Shown: one piece after another, positions 22,015 to 34,000 of the stretch
Position numbering within the stretch: position 1 is the stretch's first letter
How the letters are laid out: each line of letters starts with the position of its first letter
Assembly: GCF_028389875.1 (NCBI RefSeq)
Contig: NC_084702.1
Span: 61,048,553 to 61,112,552 of the forward strand
Source of the DNA: Rhea pennata
Lineage: Eukaryota > Chordata > Aves > Rheiformes > Rheidae
Direction of reading: 5' to 3'
DNA: 64,000 nucleotides
Notes under the pieces: generated by a model
What the model was told of the DNA's origin: nothing
Seen by the model: only the letters and a program-made list of their open reading frames with translations
The model's database searches: none
Translations under genes and position numbers: made by a program

Positions 22015-25000
22015 GTGAGAGCTCCCCGGGGCGGCGGCGGCCGCCCCGTCCTCCTCGCGTCCTGCGCAGCCTCCTTCGGCGAGACCCTGCGTGGCGGCCC
22101 CTTATCTTGATGCAGGCCTGCTGCTGCGGCGGGGCGCACCGGGCCCGGCTCCGAGCCGCTCCCCGGTCGTGGGGCCTGGCGGTGCGCTCGCGTTCCCGTC
22201 GGCCGCGGGCTGGCGTTCCCCGGGGCTGGGGGCACCCCGGGCGCTGCGGGCGGGACCCTGGGCCCGGCAGCGCTGGGCCTTGGCCTGCCCTTTTGTTAAG
22301 TAAAAGCCAAGGGGAAGCCAAACCGTTTGCTGCGGCTGTGGAGCTGTGGGTAGTGTAGGAATCTGGATATTACAGCTTTCAAAATCTTGTCTTTGTACTT
22401 GAATCCTAGTTTTAGATTTCAATGCGCTTGTGAAAAAGGTGAGCCAAATGCATGCAACTGGGTGTTCAGATCTGATTGCATTCGGGTTTTTACCTCACAA
22501 GACTGAAATCTTTCTGGGAGAAGAGCTCCCATAACAGTTTGTTTTGTTCTTCTTCCGTAGTGGAATGAGATAATTGAGCTCTTTCGGTCTGGGATGCCTT
22601 TACGGAAGCATCGGTGCCGCTTCAAAAGCTATGAGCGTTGTTTCAAAGCCTCAGAGGCAGTGGACTGGTTACATGAACTACTCGGCTGTAATCAAAACTT
22701 TGGCCCGGAAGTAACTCGTAATCAAACAGTTAAGCTGCTTAAAAAGTTCCTGAAAAATCATGTTATTGAAGACATTAAAGGAAGATGGGGCAAAGAGGAC
22801 TTTCAAGATGATGGTCACTTATATAGGTAAACCTGTTTACAGTGACTTTATAAGACATTGGTTTTATGAAAACAGGGCATATTAACACTTGAGTATTGCT
22901 CTTACAAGTATTTCTGTAAAAGGCCCTTTAAAAGGTACCACTGTCTGTTTTTCTGCTTTCCTGTTAAAGACTTAATTTTTCTTTAGAAATGTGTGAATGA
23001 TTGTGATTTAATATTTGTCTTTTGGAAGGCACTTTACTTGATTTTTCTCTTACGAGTACTAACAAAAACTTTTGCAACTCTTAATAAGAGTTTGGTTTGC
23101 TGTTAATAGGTATCAAGCTTGTCAAATATCTCCTTGACACATGTTCTTTTAAATAATATTGATGGAAGCGAGAAGAGTGCTGAGTATCCAGCTCCAGTTT
23201 TTTATCCTTCTCCCACCCAGGAATTTTGGATGAGCTTTTCCATTCTTTCTGAGAGAAGGGTTTTTCTGAACTTAAATGTCAGTCAAGGTGGAGTTCTTTC
23301 TGTATGCTGTGGGCTGAAAATTGATCCTGTGGATTTAAAAAAAACCCAAAAAACTGTAGTTAAAACTTAGCTTTCTCTCATCTCTTATTAGCTCAGCCTC
23401 AGGAATGTTTGTTTGTTTATTTCTGCTTGACCTCTTAACTAATGCCTTGTTAATAGGGGACAAATAGGGGTAATAAAAGCCTGGTCTTGTTGGAGTGGAT
23501 TTCTTGCCCTTTTGTGGTTCCTGTTAATGACCGGGTGCCAACAGGTTGAAGGTTCTAAACTTGTGCCATCTTGCATTGTCTTGTTCCCTGATAAATTAGT
23601 TTAAAATGAGCACTAGCTTGAATATGGCCTTGTAACATATTGAGATAAGTCTGTTCTTGGGGAAACAGAAGCTATCTTCTGAGAGTAATGATGAAAATCA
23701 GCTGGCAGTAATGCTTCCTTTCTACTTGTTAAGCTTTTCTTTAAATAAACTTTATGTAATAGTCTTTTTGTAATGGTTTCATAGATCATAGAATTTCTTA
23801 ATATTGACTCTGAAAAACAGATGTAATGCTGAAATTCCATGTGATGTGGATGAAGTTATCTTTCTCATTTTCCTTTATGATCTTACCTAGCCTGTTTGTA
23901 AAGTGGGTGGCTAATGTTTTTTGACTACAAACAGGGTTAAGTGTGTCTGTTCACTACATTCTTAACTTTATTGGAATAGTTTAAAAGTAAGAACTATATT
24001 TTGTGTACTCTGGTTGTAAACATCTTTATCTTGTAAGAAAGTTCCTCAACCCAACTCTGTTTATTAACAAACTTTTAAGTTTAACAAACTTAAAGACTTT
24101 AGTCTGGAGCTTTGTGATGTTAAGGAGTAAGGTAAGATAGACGAGAGCTTTAGCATCAAGTTCACTGATTCTTTGTGCAAACAAAATGCTTGCATGAGCA
24201 TTTACTGGAGATGTGTCTTTGGAAATACAGAGTTAGTGTAGTTCTTGCTAATGGATCTCCAGTAGTGGTGTCAAAACTTCCAAAAAGATGATGGAATAGA
24301 TTTGTAAGAGAGCAGTAATAACATGAAGTTTGGTATGCATGTGGTGAAGCTAAAGCTGATGAATATTGATATAAAAATTAAGTGACCTGATTAGTCTATG
24401 AGTATTTATTTAATGAAAAATACTGAAAATAGAAAGTAATTGTGATGTGACTGGATGCTACAGCTAGAGAAACTAAAAAATAAGGCATCCTTACTTTTGG
24501 TTTTTAGCTAATTCCAATAATTAGAAGAAATCTTTCTCTAAGTCTCTAAAGAAAAATCCACTGCACTTAAAGCTGTTGTAGATCTTGTGCACACATTACA
24601 CATTAAGAGGAAGAAATTGAACGGTCCTAAAGCTAGAAACTGAAGATCCTGTTTGCTGGCCTTATACTTGAAATATTGAAGACAAGGAGAGGTGTAGAGG
24701 AGCTTCTTTCTTGACTTCAAGTTGGAGAAGACTAAAGTAGTTTGGCGTGGGCTTTTTGTTTATTTAAACAGAGCTGGAAAAGCAGTTTTCTTTGAATGCA
24801 TGCCTAGACTTTTTGCTGGGAAGACCAGTAAAGGAACATTAAGAATGCTGAGAGTGGTGGAAGGCACAGCAATTAGTATCTCTATGTAATGTGATTGGTG
24901 TTTCTAGGGGTTACGGTCGCTATGTGAAACAGAATAATGACAATCGTTTTTAAGGATAATTTCAGGTATGTATTTGGACAGCAAAGCAGAGAAAGGAGTG

Positions 25001-28000
25001 GGGTTTGCAGAAATGCAGGAGAAAAGCAGAGTTGTAGTATTTCTGTTTGAGATGTTTGTCTTTCTGCATCTTGTACAGAGAAGACTTCATCTGCTGCAAT
25101 ATTCTGTCTAGCCTTTCTTATGTTTAGCAACTTTTGAGGGTTGTGTTCCTATTTTTTCTCACTAATCTGAATAAATTAGGAGAAATAAATTGGGAGAAGA
25201 AAGCTTAGATGCTCCCTCTTGTGAAATGGTGGGCTGCTATGCTGTTCTGGGGATGCGAATATGGCTTTGACAGACCAGATGGGTCTTTTGATCTTGACTC
25301 AATATAGGTTTCTGCTTCTACTGATGACTTGCGTTTCTATGAATTGTTTTATTCTTTTTAGATTTATCAGTGTATTGACAAATATGTCTGATATAAGCAG
25401 AATATTCACATCCTCACGTTGACTGTTACTGGCTCTTGATTTAAAATTGATAAGGTGATAATCAGCTGTTTTAGAGGTTAAGGAATCCTGTAACCACCAA
25501 CTCATTGTTTTCATGGACCCTCACTACTTTGTCCCCTCTCCAAATCTTTGAAGGGTAGAAAAGCTGTGCACGTTATCAAGTGACATTAAAATGATTAAAT
25601 ATTCATATGACACATAGTGATCATGTGTGTCACTGGTTTGGTATAGCCCACTCCTGCACTGTCTATTTTCTTAGGGCAGTGCTATCTGTATTTTTTTTTT
25701 TCTACTGGAACCACAGGTGTTGAGATGGCTAGAGGCTATACTTTGTCTCTTTTTCCTGGATATAGATTAGTTCTGTCAAAAGACTAAATAGTTCTTGATA
25801 GCCAGGGATATTATGCTTTCTCTTTTCTGTTTTTTAGATTTTGTGTTTTGTTGTTTTATTTTCCTCATTGGCAATGTGACATTCAAATGTTTTTGCTCAT
25901 TTATACTATGTATTATCAGACGTTACCTCTTCATGAGTTGAAGGTTATAGGAAGCTCTGAGAGTTGTTTGGGTGAAATACTACTCTATGCTTGCTGTTTT
26001 CTTATGCTCTTTCTCTAATCATCTGCTATTCAGAAAAACTTTTGCTATCTTTTTTTTTTTGCCTCCAATTCAAAGAATAATTGAGTTACTAATGGAACAG
26101 TTTGATATTTTTAATAAAATTGCATACTACTTACACATTTTGGAGCCAGCTTTTCCCAGTGAGCTTGAAGTATAAAAAAAAAAACCCTGTAGTCTAATCA
26201 TATTTTTGATGTGTGACTTTAACACACGCTAGTAGTCTCTTGTTTGTGCAATTGAACTCCCATTTTCCAGTCTGTCTTTATTCATGTATTTAATGTCCTG
26301 GTAGCTCCCTCTGGTGGGCTTTTATGATTTTACTCCTTAAATACAGGTTGCATGCCATGTTCGTGTGAGTACAACACAAGTAGCTTTTGATTCCATTGAC
26401 AATGCTCACTCTGGAAACGTTGAGATGAGTAGTATTTTTTATAAATTACTATCTTATTGTATTTGCAACCGTATAATATGTTGCACGGCTGTGTTATTAG
26501 AAACAAAACGGTTAGATCTTTCAATAACCTCTGATGTAAATACAATTGTCTGTGCTTACTCACTCCATAGAGTATACCAAGCATTCATGAACATTGCCAA
26601 ATGTTGATTTCATTTGTTAGGCAAACTAAGTAAGAAGGTGAGGACTAGTGAGGCTTCAGAAATAACGGGCTGTGCCTGTGTCCTGGCTTACTGGTTTAGT
26701 GTAGTCTACGAGAGTATATGGTATGTTATGGTTTTGGAAGCTCTTAGGTTTTACAGGTCTTGGAATCTGAACAATTGCCTTAAAAGCAAAAGGGATAGCA
26801 CTGTGAATGTGCTGCTAAACCTCTGGGAGAATGGCTGCGGTGCTTGCTTTACTGATGGTGTCTGTGTTAGCTGATGATACTGTTCTGCAGCCTTCACCCC
26901 AGGTGTCACAAACAGGTATCTTCCCTCCCTGTATAAACTCCTAAAATGAGTGTTTTGACTGGAAAATGTGTTAATTTTAACATGTCAGCTTTGGAATGCC
27001 CTCCAGTTACTAGCTTCAGGTGACATGATTTTGCTAATGAACCGGTCACCATAAAACCAGAAATTTTTAACTGTTCACCCAAATGCCTTACTCCTGCTGG
27101 ATCTTGGCATAATGCTACTGAAAAAGGAGGAATACACTTTTTTTTTTTTTTTTTTTTTTTCCTGGTTGTGAGAACTCATTTCTTTACTGATTGGTAAGGG
27201 AGGAAGTCTTGTGAGGATCAGAAAGTATGATCTGTGAGGAGAGGGGTTTCCAAAGTGTGGTACAAACCTGTCAAAGCAAAAATATTGATCAGGATAGTGG
27301 AATATGGTGGTGATAAATTTTAATTGCTGTAGCTTTCAATAGTGAGAGCTGGGTAGGGAGGAACCTAAGTTTCAGAGTAATTTAATTCTGATCATAGTGG
27401 AGATGTGACTGGATTCAATGTGCACTGGAATTTGTTTTGTACTATCTGCAGAGGCTAGTTTATAATATCTGTTTTTATTTCCACTAACAAATGACCTCAA
27501 AGATAAATGAGATTTTGTACAACTAGTTGGAAAACAATTTCTGAAAAAAGAACTCTGGGATGTGATTTTGGTCTGGAAAGCATGCAAACAAAAGAAAATA
27601 TGGAAATAGGATAACATTTTGCTGTGACGCATGCATGCTTGCAAATTAAATCTGAGTGTTAGTCATGTGACTAGCATTGCTTTGTAAGATACGTGTTAGA
27701 GGTGCACCCGACATGGGAAAATCTACTTACAGCTTTTTCAGCAGAACCAGCATCTTCTCATGAGGGCTTGAGTCTGTTGTCTAAGTGGGGCAGCTGGTGT
27801 TTTTTGAGATGCAATGGGATATTGGACATCCATATGATGCACTCAGTTATGTCATAGGATGTGCAAGGGACATGCACTGTTCATTCCGGTGGAGCAGCTG
27901 AAGGCCAAACAAGGTATCCTAAGATATTTGATGTGTCAGTCAGCACCTGTCTCAGGCAACTAAGTTGCACTGAATATCCAAGGCATTTTTCATATGTATG

Positions 28001-31000
28001 CATGTAAAGGCCAAATACACAGGTTTGGGTAAGTATGTAATTCTGAGTTCATCAACTTTAAAAAATGTTCTTTAATTGTAGATTTCCTCCTTCTTCACCA
28101 CTGAAGCCATATCCAAAGAAACCTTCCTGTATGAAGGAAGTAATTAAATTTCCAGATTGGAATGAACCTAAGGCTGGCACTTCTCAAGAACATATCCTAG
28201 TGAAATCAGTTACAATGGTAAGTTTTGCTTTTGTTTCTCCAAACATAAGCATATTTGGAAAGCAAAGTAGATAATAGAAATAAATTGAACAAATGATATT
28301 TTTAGTTGCATCACAATATTTGTCAATGAGATTAAATGCAAAGTACTTCTGTTATTTTAAACTTATGGGAAGTAAAATTGTTCTTAATCAGTTGCTGGGA
28401 ATTTTGATTTTGAGTGTTCTTTCCACTGGGAATGTTGATTTTGAGTGTTCTTTCCACTAAGTTCAGTGTAGTCATATTTGACATTCAGTTTGTATACCAG
28501 TTTGTTGTAATTCCAATAAAGCATTTGTTACATTACAAGAAAAAATAGTTGTTATTGCTTACAGAACAGCTGTTTTACTCAGACTTTTCATGTAGTAGAA
28601 CATATACAATATTACTTCTTTTCTAGCTACTATGAAATTAAGGCTTCCATTCCCTTTGTCACAATAGCTGTCTTGCGGCTAATGAAAGGTGGTGCTGGAT
28701 TAGTTGTTTTTTCCCTTTGTGAGCTTCGAGGATGGTCCTACTCACTTACCTTGATTGATCTAACCTTTCGAAAGTTGTTAAACTGTTGCCTTCATTAGTA
28801 AAACAGAATTGTATCACTTCTTACAACCTTAACATCTTAAAAGTCTAGACCTTGCTGGTTATGTGTATTCTAAACCCTTCCTCCAGGATATCTTTTTGCA
28901 CATGAGTATACTCATGCTTTTTGTGAACTGGAGGGACTTCTTGTAATACTTTTGTCTTTTTAATGCTGTTCAATGCAGCACATCAGCCTTGATTTTCTTG
29001 GTTGTCTATAATCTGTCTGGAAAAGTAGCTCCTACAATTTGGCTGGAAATCTAGAAGCCCTGAATAAATAGCTACTCTATATTTGAAATTCAATTCCTTA
29101 TGTGCGGATCTAATATGTCTTTCATGTAGAGCAGGTTTCTGCCTTGTTGTAGTACACCTATTTCACAGCATACATTTCTTATGTAGAATTTCTCAAGAAA
29201 ACAGGAAATTCTGGGAACTGGCTCATTTGGATCTGAACTGATTGTAAAGCCATGGAACAGTGAGGGAGTTGAGGATTTCTTTCTCTAGAAGAGAAAAACA
29301 TGACCCTTTGAACTTTAGTAGTAGATAATTGACTTATAGGGAAGGGAGAAAAGATGGTGCCAAATGGAAGTTCAGAGAATGCAATGTTTCCTAGTTACCG
29401 CTGCAGGTCTAAGATGTTATAGCCTTCAGTTGTCTGCCCTAAATATTGTCCCAAGTATCCTGCCCTGATAGGGGTCAGCAAAGGATTGCATGTATGTCTG
29501 TCTCAGGTGCTACAGCATATATAGTCTTGCACTGTAACTCAAAATAACTCTCTTGTCAATTTAGGCTAATATAGTGGACTTATGAATTGAGGTAACTGAG
29601 GCAATGGAATATGCTTCTTTTCTACTGGTTCTTTTACAAAGGTGTAGCTTCCAGTGGAAGGGTGAAGTGGACAGGTAGCTGAAAGTGGCAGTGTCTTAAA
29701 ATGCTGCAGTAATTAATATTTTGACACATCATGATGATAAAGATACCTGTTTCAAACTTGTTTGTCTGGTGGCATGGAGTGACTACCAACCACTGGCTGG
29801 AGTAATTAAGTGCATTCCTGGACTGCATTTTGTGGTTTAGTTTTGGTCACAGGGAATCTTGTTAGTGTGCTCTGAGGATTGATCTGTGGTGCAAATGATC
29901 AGGAGCTTCGCTTAGAAAAATATATTGCTGATGTAAATAATATATCCATTGTCATGTTCATGACAACCTTCAGATAGTGAGCTGGGGTTGGAAGGTTGAC
30001 CAAAAGATGGTCACACAGATTTGTGTTCTCTTCTGCTTTAGTTGATTTTGTTACAATGGTGGTCTAGCTCTGATGGTTTTTCTTAGCTGTAGCTGCTTCC
30101 TTTCTTCCTATGTAAAATCTTCCAGAGGAGTTTACTGTTTAGTCATGGTCAGTGTATGCTGAATGAGTATCAATCTTTGGTGTCTTGGCTAATAATTTTT
30201 CAGTAATTTCTCCTGTAAATGGTAGTTGAGAATAAGTGACTTAAACTAGTTTTAGTCATGAAGCGAATCTGAATACAGGATTGGTGGGCATTGACTCCTG
30301 AAATTAAGTGCTGTTCTGATGCAACTTTGGACAAAATAGGAGACGAAGACGCTTCATATTTTTAAAACCTAAATACTTGCAGCCTGGGGATTTTACTAGA
30401 ACTTTAAGTATTTAAAGTACTTGTAGCAAAAAATATGCTATACTGTAGGCGTATTATATGATTTAATAGTTTTAAAAAAAATGCCAGCTAAAGAGAAGTG
30501 TGTTTTCTGATTTCAGAACTCTGAAATGTGGTACAAGCGTCACAGTATAGCTATAGGAGAAGTACCAGCATGCAAGCTTCTGTTTCGCAGAGAGCTAACA
30601 CAGGCAAATATAGAAGAGATCTGGAAATCCATGACATTGTCACGGTGAGTGTACTTGTGAGTCATCTGTTGTTAGGCTAGCACTGTGTGTTAGGCAAGTC
30701 TTGTTTGTCTTCTCTGCTGATCTCATTATTTCATCCACTCACCCTTTGTCACTGTCATTACACCCATATTAGCTAGACTAACCCTACTGCTTACTGTCTG
30801 ACTATCAAATTCTGCAAAACTGAGTTTAACAGCTTTGACTTTTTTCCTGTTATGCTATGTTACACCTTTTGTTCTATGGGCTTTGTTTTGTTTATTTACT
30901 TCTTTTCCCCCAATCCCTTTCTCATGGTTGTGAAATTGAAGCATTCCTGTAGTAGTATACTGTTGTAGAACTCTTTAAAGACACGTGTGACATTTAGTCT

Positions 31001-34000
31001 GAGGATGTAAGAAATGGAACAGATGATTATGAATGCAAAAGGCTTTGTAAGACTGATATAGTCTTTATTTCTAGAAGGAATATCCTATACAAAGCTAAAG
31101 GCATTCCTATAGACCAGTGAAAGCTTTTTTTTTTTTATGTAAAAATACAAATTAGCTGTTTCTGCAACGTATCTGAAGCCTTACTACAGATTTTTATATC
31201 TAAAATGGTATGTTATTTTCATGCAATAAACTTAATCTGCTGCAGATTAGCATAGAAATTTTAATGATCCAAAGATGGATTTCAAACTGCTTTAGTCTTC
31301 CATATGCTAAAACAATAAACAGAAAGGATCTCTTTCAGAATCATATCTATACTGATACTATATGTTTCTCTCTCTGACTAGATGGTGTATTTTATATAAA
31401 TATATATTTTTTTTTAGCTTGCAGAAGATCTTAGATTTGGATTCACTGGATGAAGTGCTAGATACAAAGCTTGTGAATTCTAAGCATATTGTTCAAAATG
31501 CATACAATGTCAATAAGCAAGGCATTGTTATTTTAGAAGATAAATCAAGTGAGTATTTTAAAAGAATTTAACTTTTAGTATAATATAGTTTGCTAGTAGA
31601 AAAAGCATTAACTACAATCTATATTAATGTGTGACATCTTTGTGCTTGTATAACCACTTTTCTACTAGAGTTTTTATGAACTATACCATTCTTGTCTTCT
31701 GAACTCACAGTAGTAGGAAGCAGTATTCATTCTTCCATGGTTTTTACCCTGTTCAACATTCTGTTGCTTTAGCAGGGTCAAAGGATGAAGGCGAAAGACA
31801 GAGCAGCAAGTCTTTACCTATGAAGATAGGGATCTTACTCATTTTAAGCTGGCTTTCTCAGCCCAACTCTCAACTGTACCTGAATTGGAGGGGGCTACAT
31901 GAGGTTAATGTGTATCACAAAGTGAGAAGGCATCAAAATACATACAGAGAGAGGCTTATGTATTTTTTCAGTTTTGCATCTTCAGTCAACATGTTTTAAA
32001 ATTAGTGCCAAGTTTAAAACTTTTGGTGTGTCAGGGAGAAATTGAAGCATCTTTGCTGCTGTGTTATATTACATGTTATTGCTACTGTGTTTTCCATGGG
32101 CTTGGTACAGAAGTAAAATATAACATTGGAATCTAGCTTGGTTTGTGAGTGAAACCACATCCAGAGTCTGTATGCATTTTTTACAGACAAGTGGAACAGT
32201 TCAAGAATATTACCTCCCTCCCTTCAGAAACGAACTTGAGTGCAGCTTCAGTACAAAGTAAACACCATACTGTAAAGCACTGTTGAAGGTGTAGTTTGAA
32301 TAGTTTGACCAACTTCTGCAAGGCAGGTTAAGATTTTTTTATAGGATCCATTTTGGTGGCTGAGCTGTAAGGGGAATAGGTGCAACTGATATTGAGTACT
32401 GGAGGTACTAAAGCATTGATCTAACTTTACGTCTGGTGGAAGATATTTGTATGTTAAGGGATAACCTGCCTTTTTAATTAATCAACTTCTAGCTAGAGAA
32501 ACTTTTAAAATTAAAAATATTTTCAATTTCAGTTTTTATCTTACAGTTTAACACTTAAATTCTCATTTTTTTTTTCTTTTCGTTTTCCCCCTCCTCTGTG
32601 CAGAGGAATTACCTCACTGGATATTGTCAGCAATGAAATGTCTAGCAAATTGTAAGTATATTCCAAAGAAAAGGAATTGATTGCTCCTTTACCACTTCAT
32701 CAAATATCTCATATATTCAGAGTTGATTTTTTTTTCTGATTGCAGCCTTGAAAGCAGAATTAGAAAAGATCTGCCACCATATGTCCCCCTACTAGTGCAG
32801 TCTATTTCACTGAAATATATAGAGCATTTAACGGTTCTATTCATATTTTTCCTGCTACATATATTTTTCCTAGATCTGTTGAATTTTAAGTGTAATATAG
32901 TAATATAACTTTGAATAATGAGTCTAAACTTTTCTACTTTTCTACTTGGAGTTGCATTTTTATTGACTAGAATAGAAAATAATGGTCTTGCTGTTGGCTG
33001 CACTTGTTTTTTTTTTTAGGGCCCAGCTGCTCAGATTTGAAGCAGCCAACATATTCAGGATTTGAAAGAGATGTCTTCAAAACTATAGCAGACTATTTTG
33101 GCCAGATGAAAGAACCTCTTCTCACATTTCATCTTTTTGATGTTTTTGTGAGTGTATTAGGTAAGTAGTCAAGGAGGAAACCAAAAAGTGTGTTTTTGAA
33201 TTAACTTTCTTGAATTAATATACCATATCAAAAGTGTCAAATTTATTTAGAACCCGTTCTGACCATTCTACATATGGACAAAATTGTTTATTTAAACTTA
33301 TTTAACATATCATTACTATTTATATAGGTTGTAGTGATTGTTTATAAAGCAGTTCTTTTCTGACTAGTTATTCCCCGTTGCTACTTCTAAACGTATGCAC
33401 CAGTATGCATGACCAATCTTCCTTTGAACTTAAAAAAGCTTTGCTCTGAAAATGAAATGAATTACAATGCTTTGCCATGCTTTTTTGGAATACTGTCTGT
33501 TTTGACTACCACGCTTACCGCACTTTTTTTGTTCTTAATTTAATAACAACTTCATTTTTTACACTGTGGAGCAGACTGGCTTGGTGGATGAAGGGAGAGC
33601 AGCGGAGGCTGTTTATCTTTACTTTAGTAAGGCTTTAAACAGTCTTTCACAACATCCTCAGACAAGCTGAAGTATGGGCTAGATAAGTAGACACTGAGGT
33701 GAACTAGAGACTGACTGCTGGGGCTCAAAGGATTGTGATCAGTGGTACGATGTCTGGCTGGGGGCCAATTATTAGTGGAATACCCCAGGGGTCAATACTG
33801 GGGAAACTGCTGTTCATTAATGACCTGGATCGTGGGAAACAGTGCACCTTCTGTAAATTTGCAGATGATACAAAAAGGGGAGGACTGTTTGATACACCAG
33901 ATATTTTTCTGCCATTCAGAGGGACCTCAACAAGCTGGGGAAATTGGCACAGAAGAGCCTCATGAAGCTCAACAAAGGGAAATGCAGAGTCCTGCACCTA

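Larger units (their letters stand above)
21500..22300 (+). promoter_or_regulatory. DEPDC1B: CpG-island promoter of DEPDC1B
   Basis: The only strongly GC- and CpG-rich block in the window. It surrounds the DEPDC1B start codon (21967). It contains a GC box (GGCGGGGC, 21795-21802), two CCAAT boxes (21817-21821 and 21860-21864), a CACGTG E-box (21842-21847) and a CHR-like TTCAAA (21894-21899; TTTGAA on the minus strand). No TATA box is seen. The transcription start is probably within about 70 nt upstream of the ATG. The island makes several overlapping long open frames on both strands; these are composition artefacts. Confidence 0.85.

Noticed and set aside
21514..22422. Several overlapping open frames of 70-198 codons on both strands around the DEPDC1B start
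   Set aside because: They arise from the stop-poor, GC-rich CpG island. Only the 48 nt from 21967 match a known protein.
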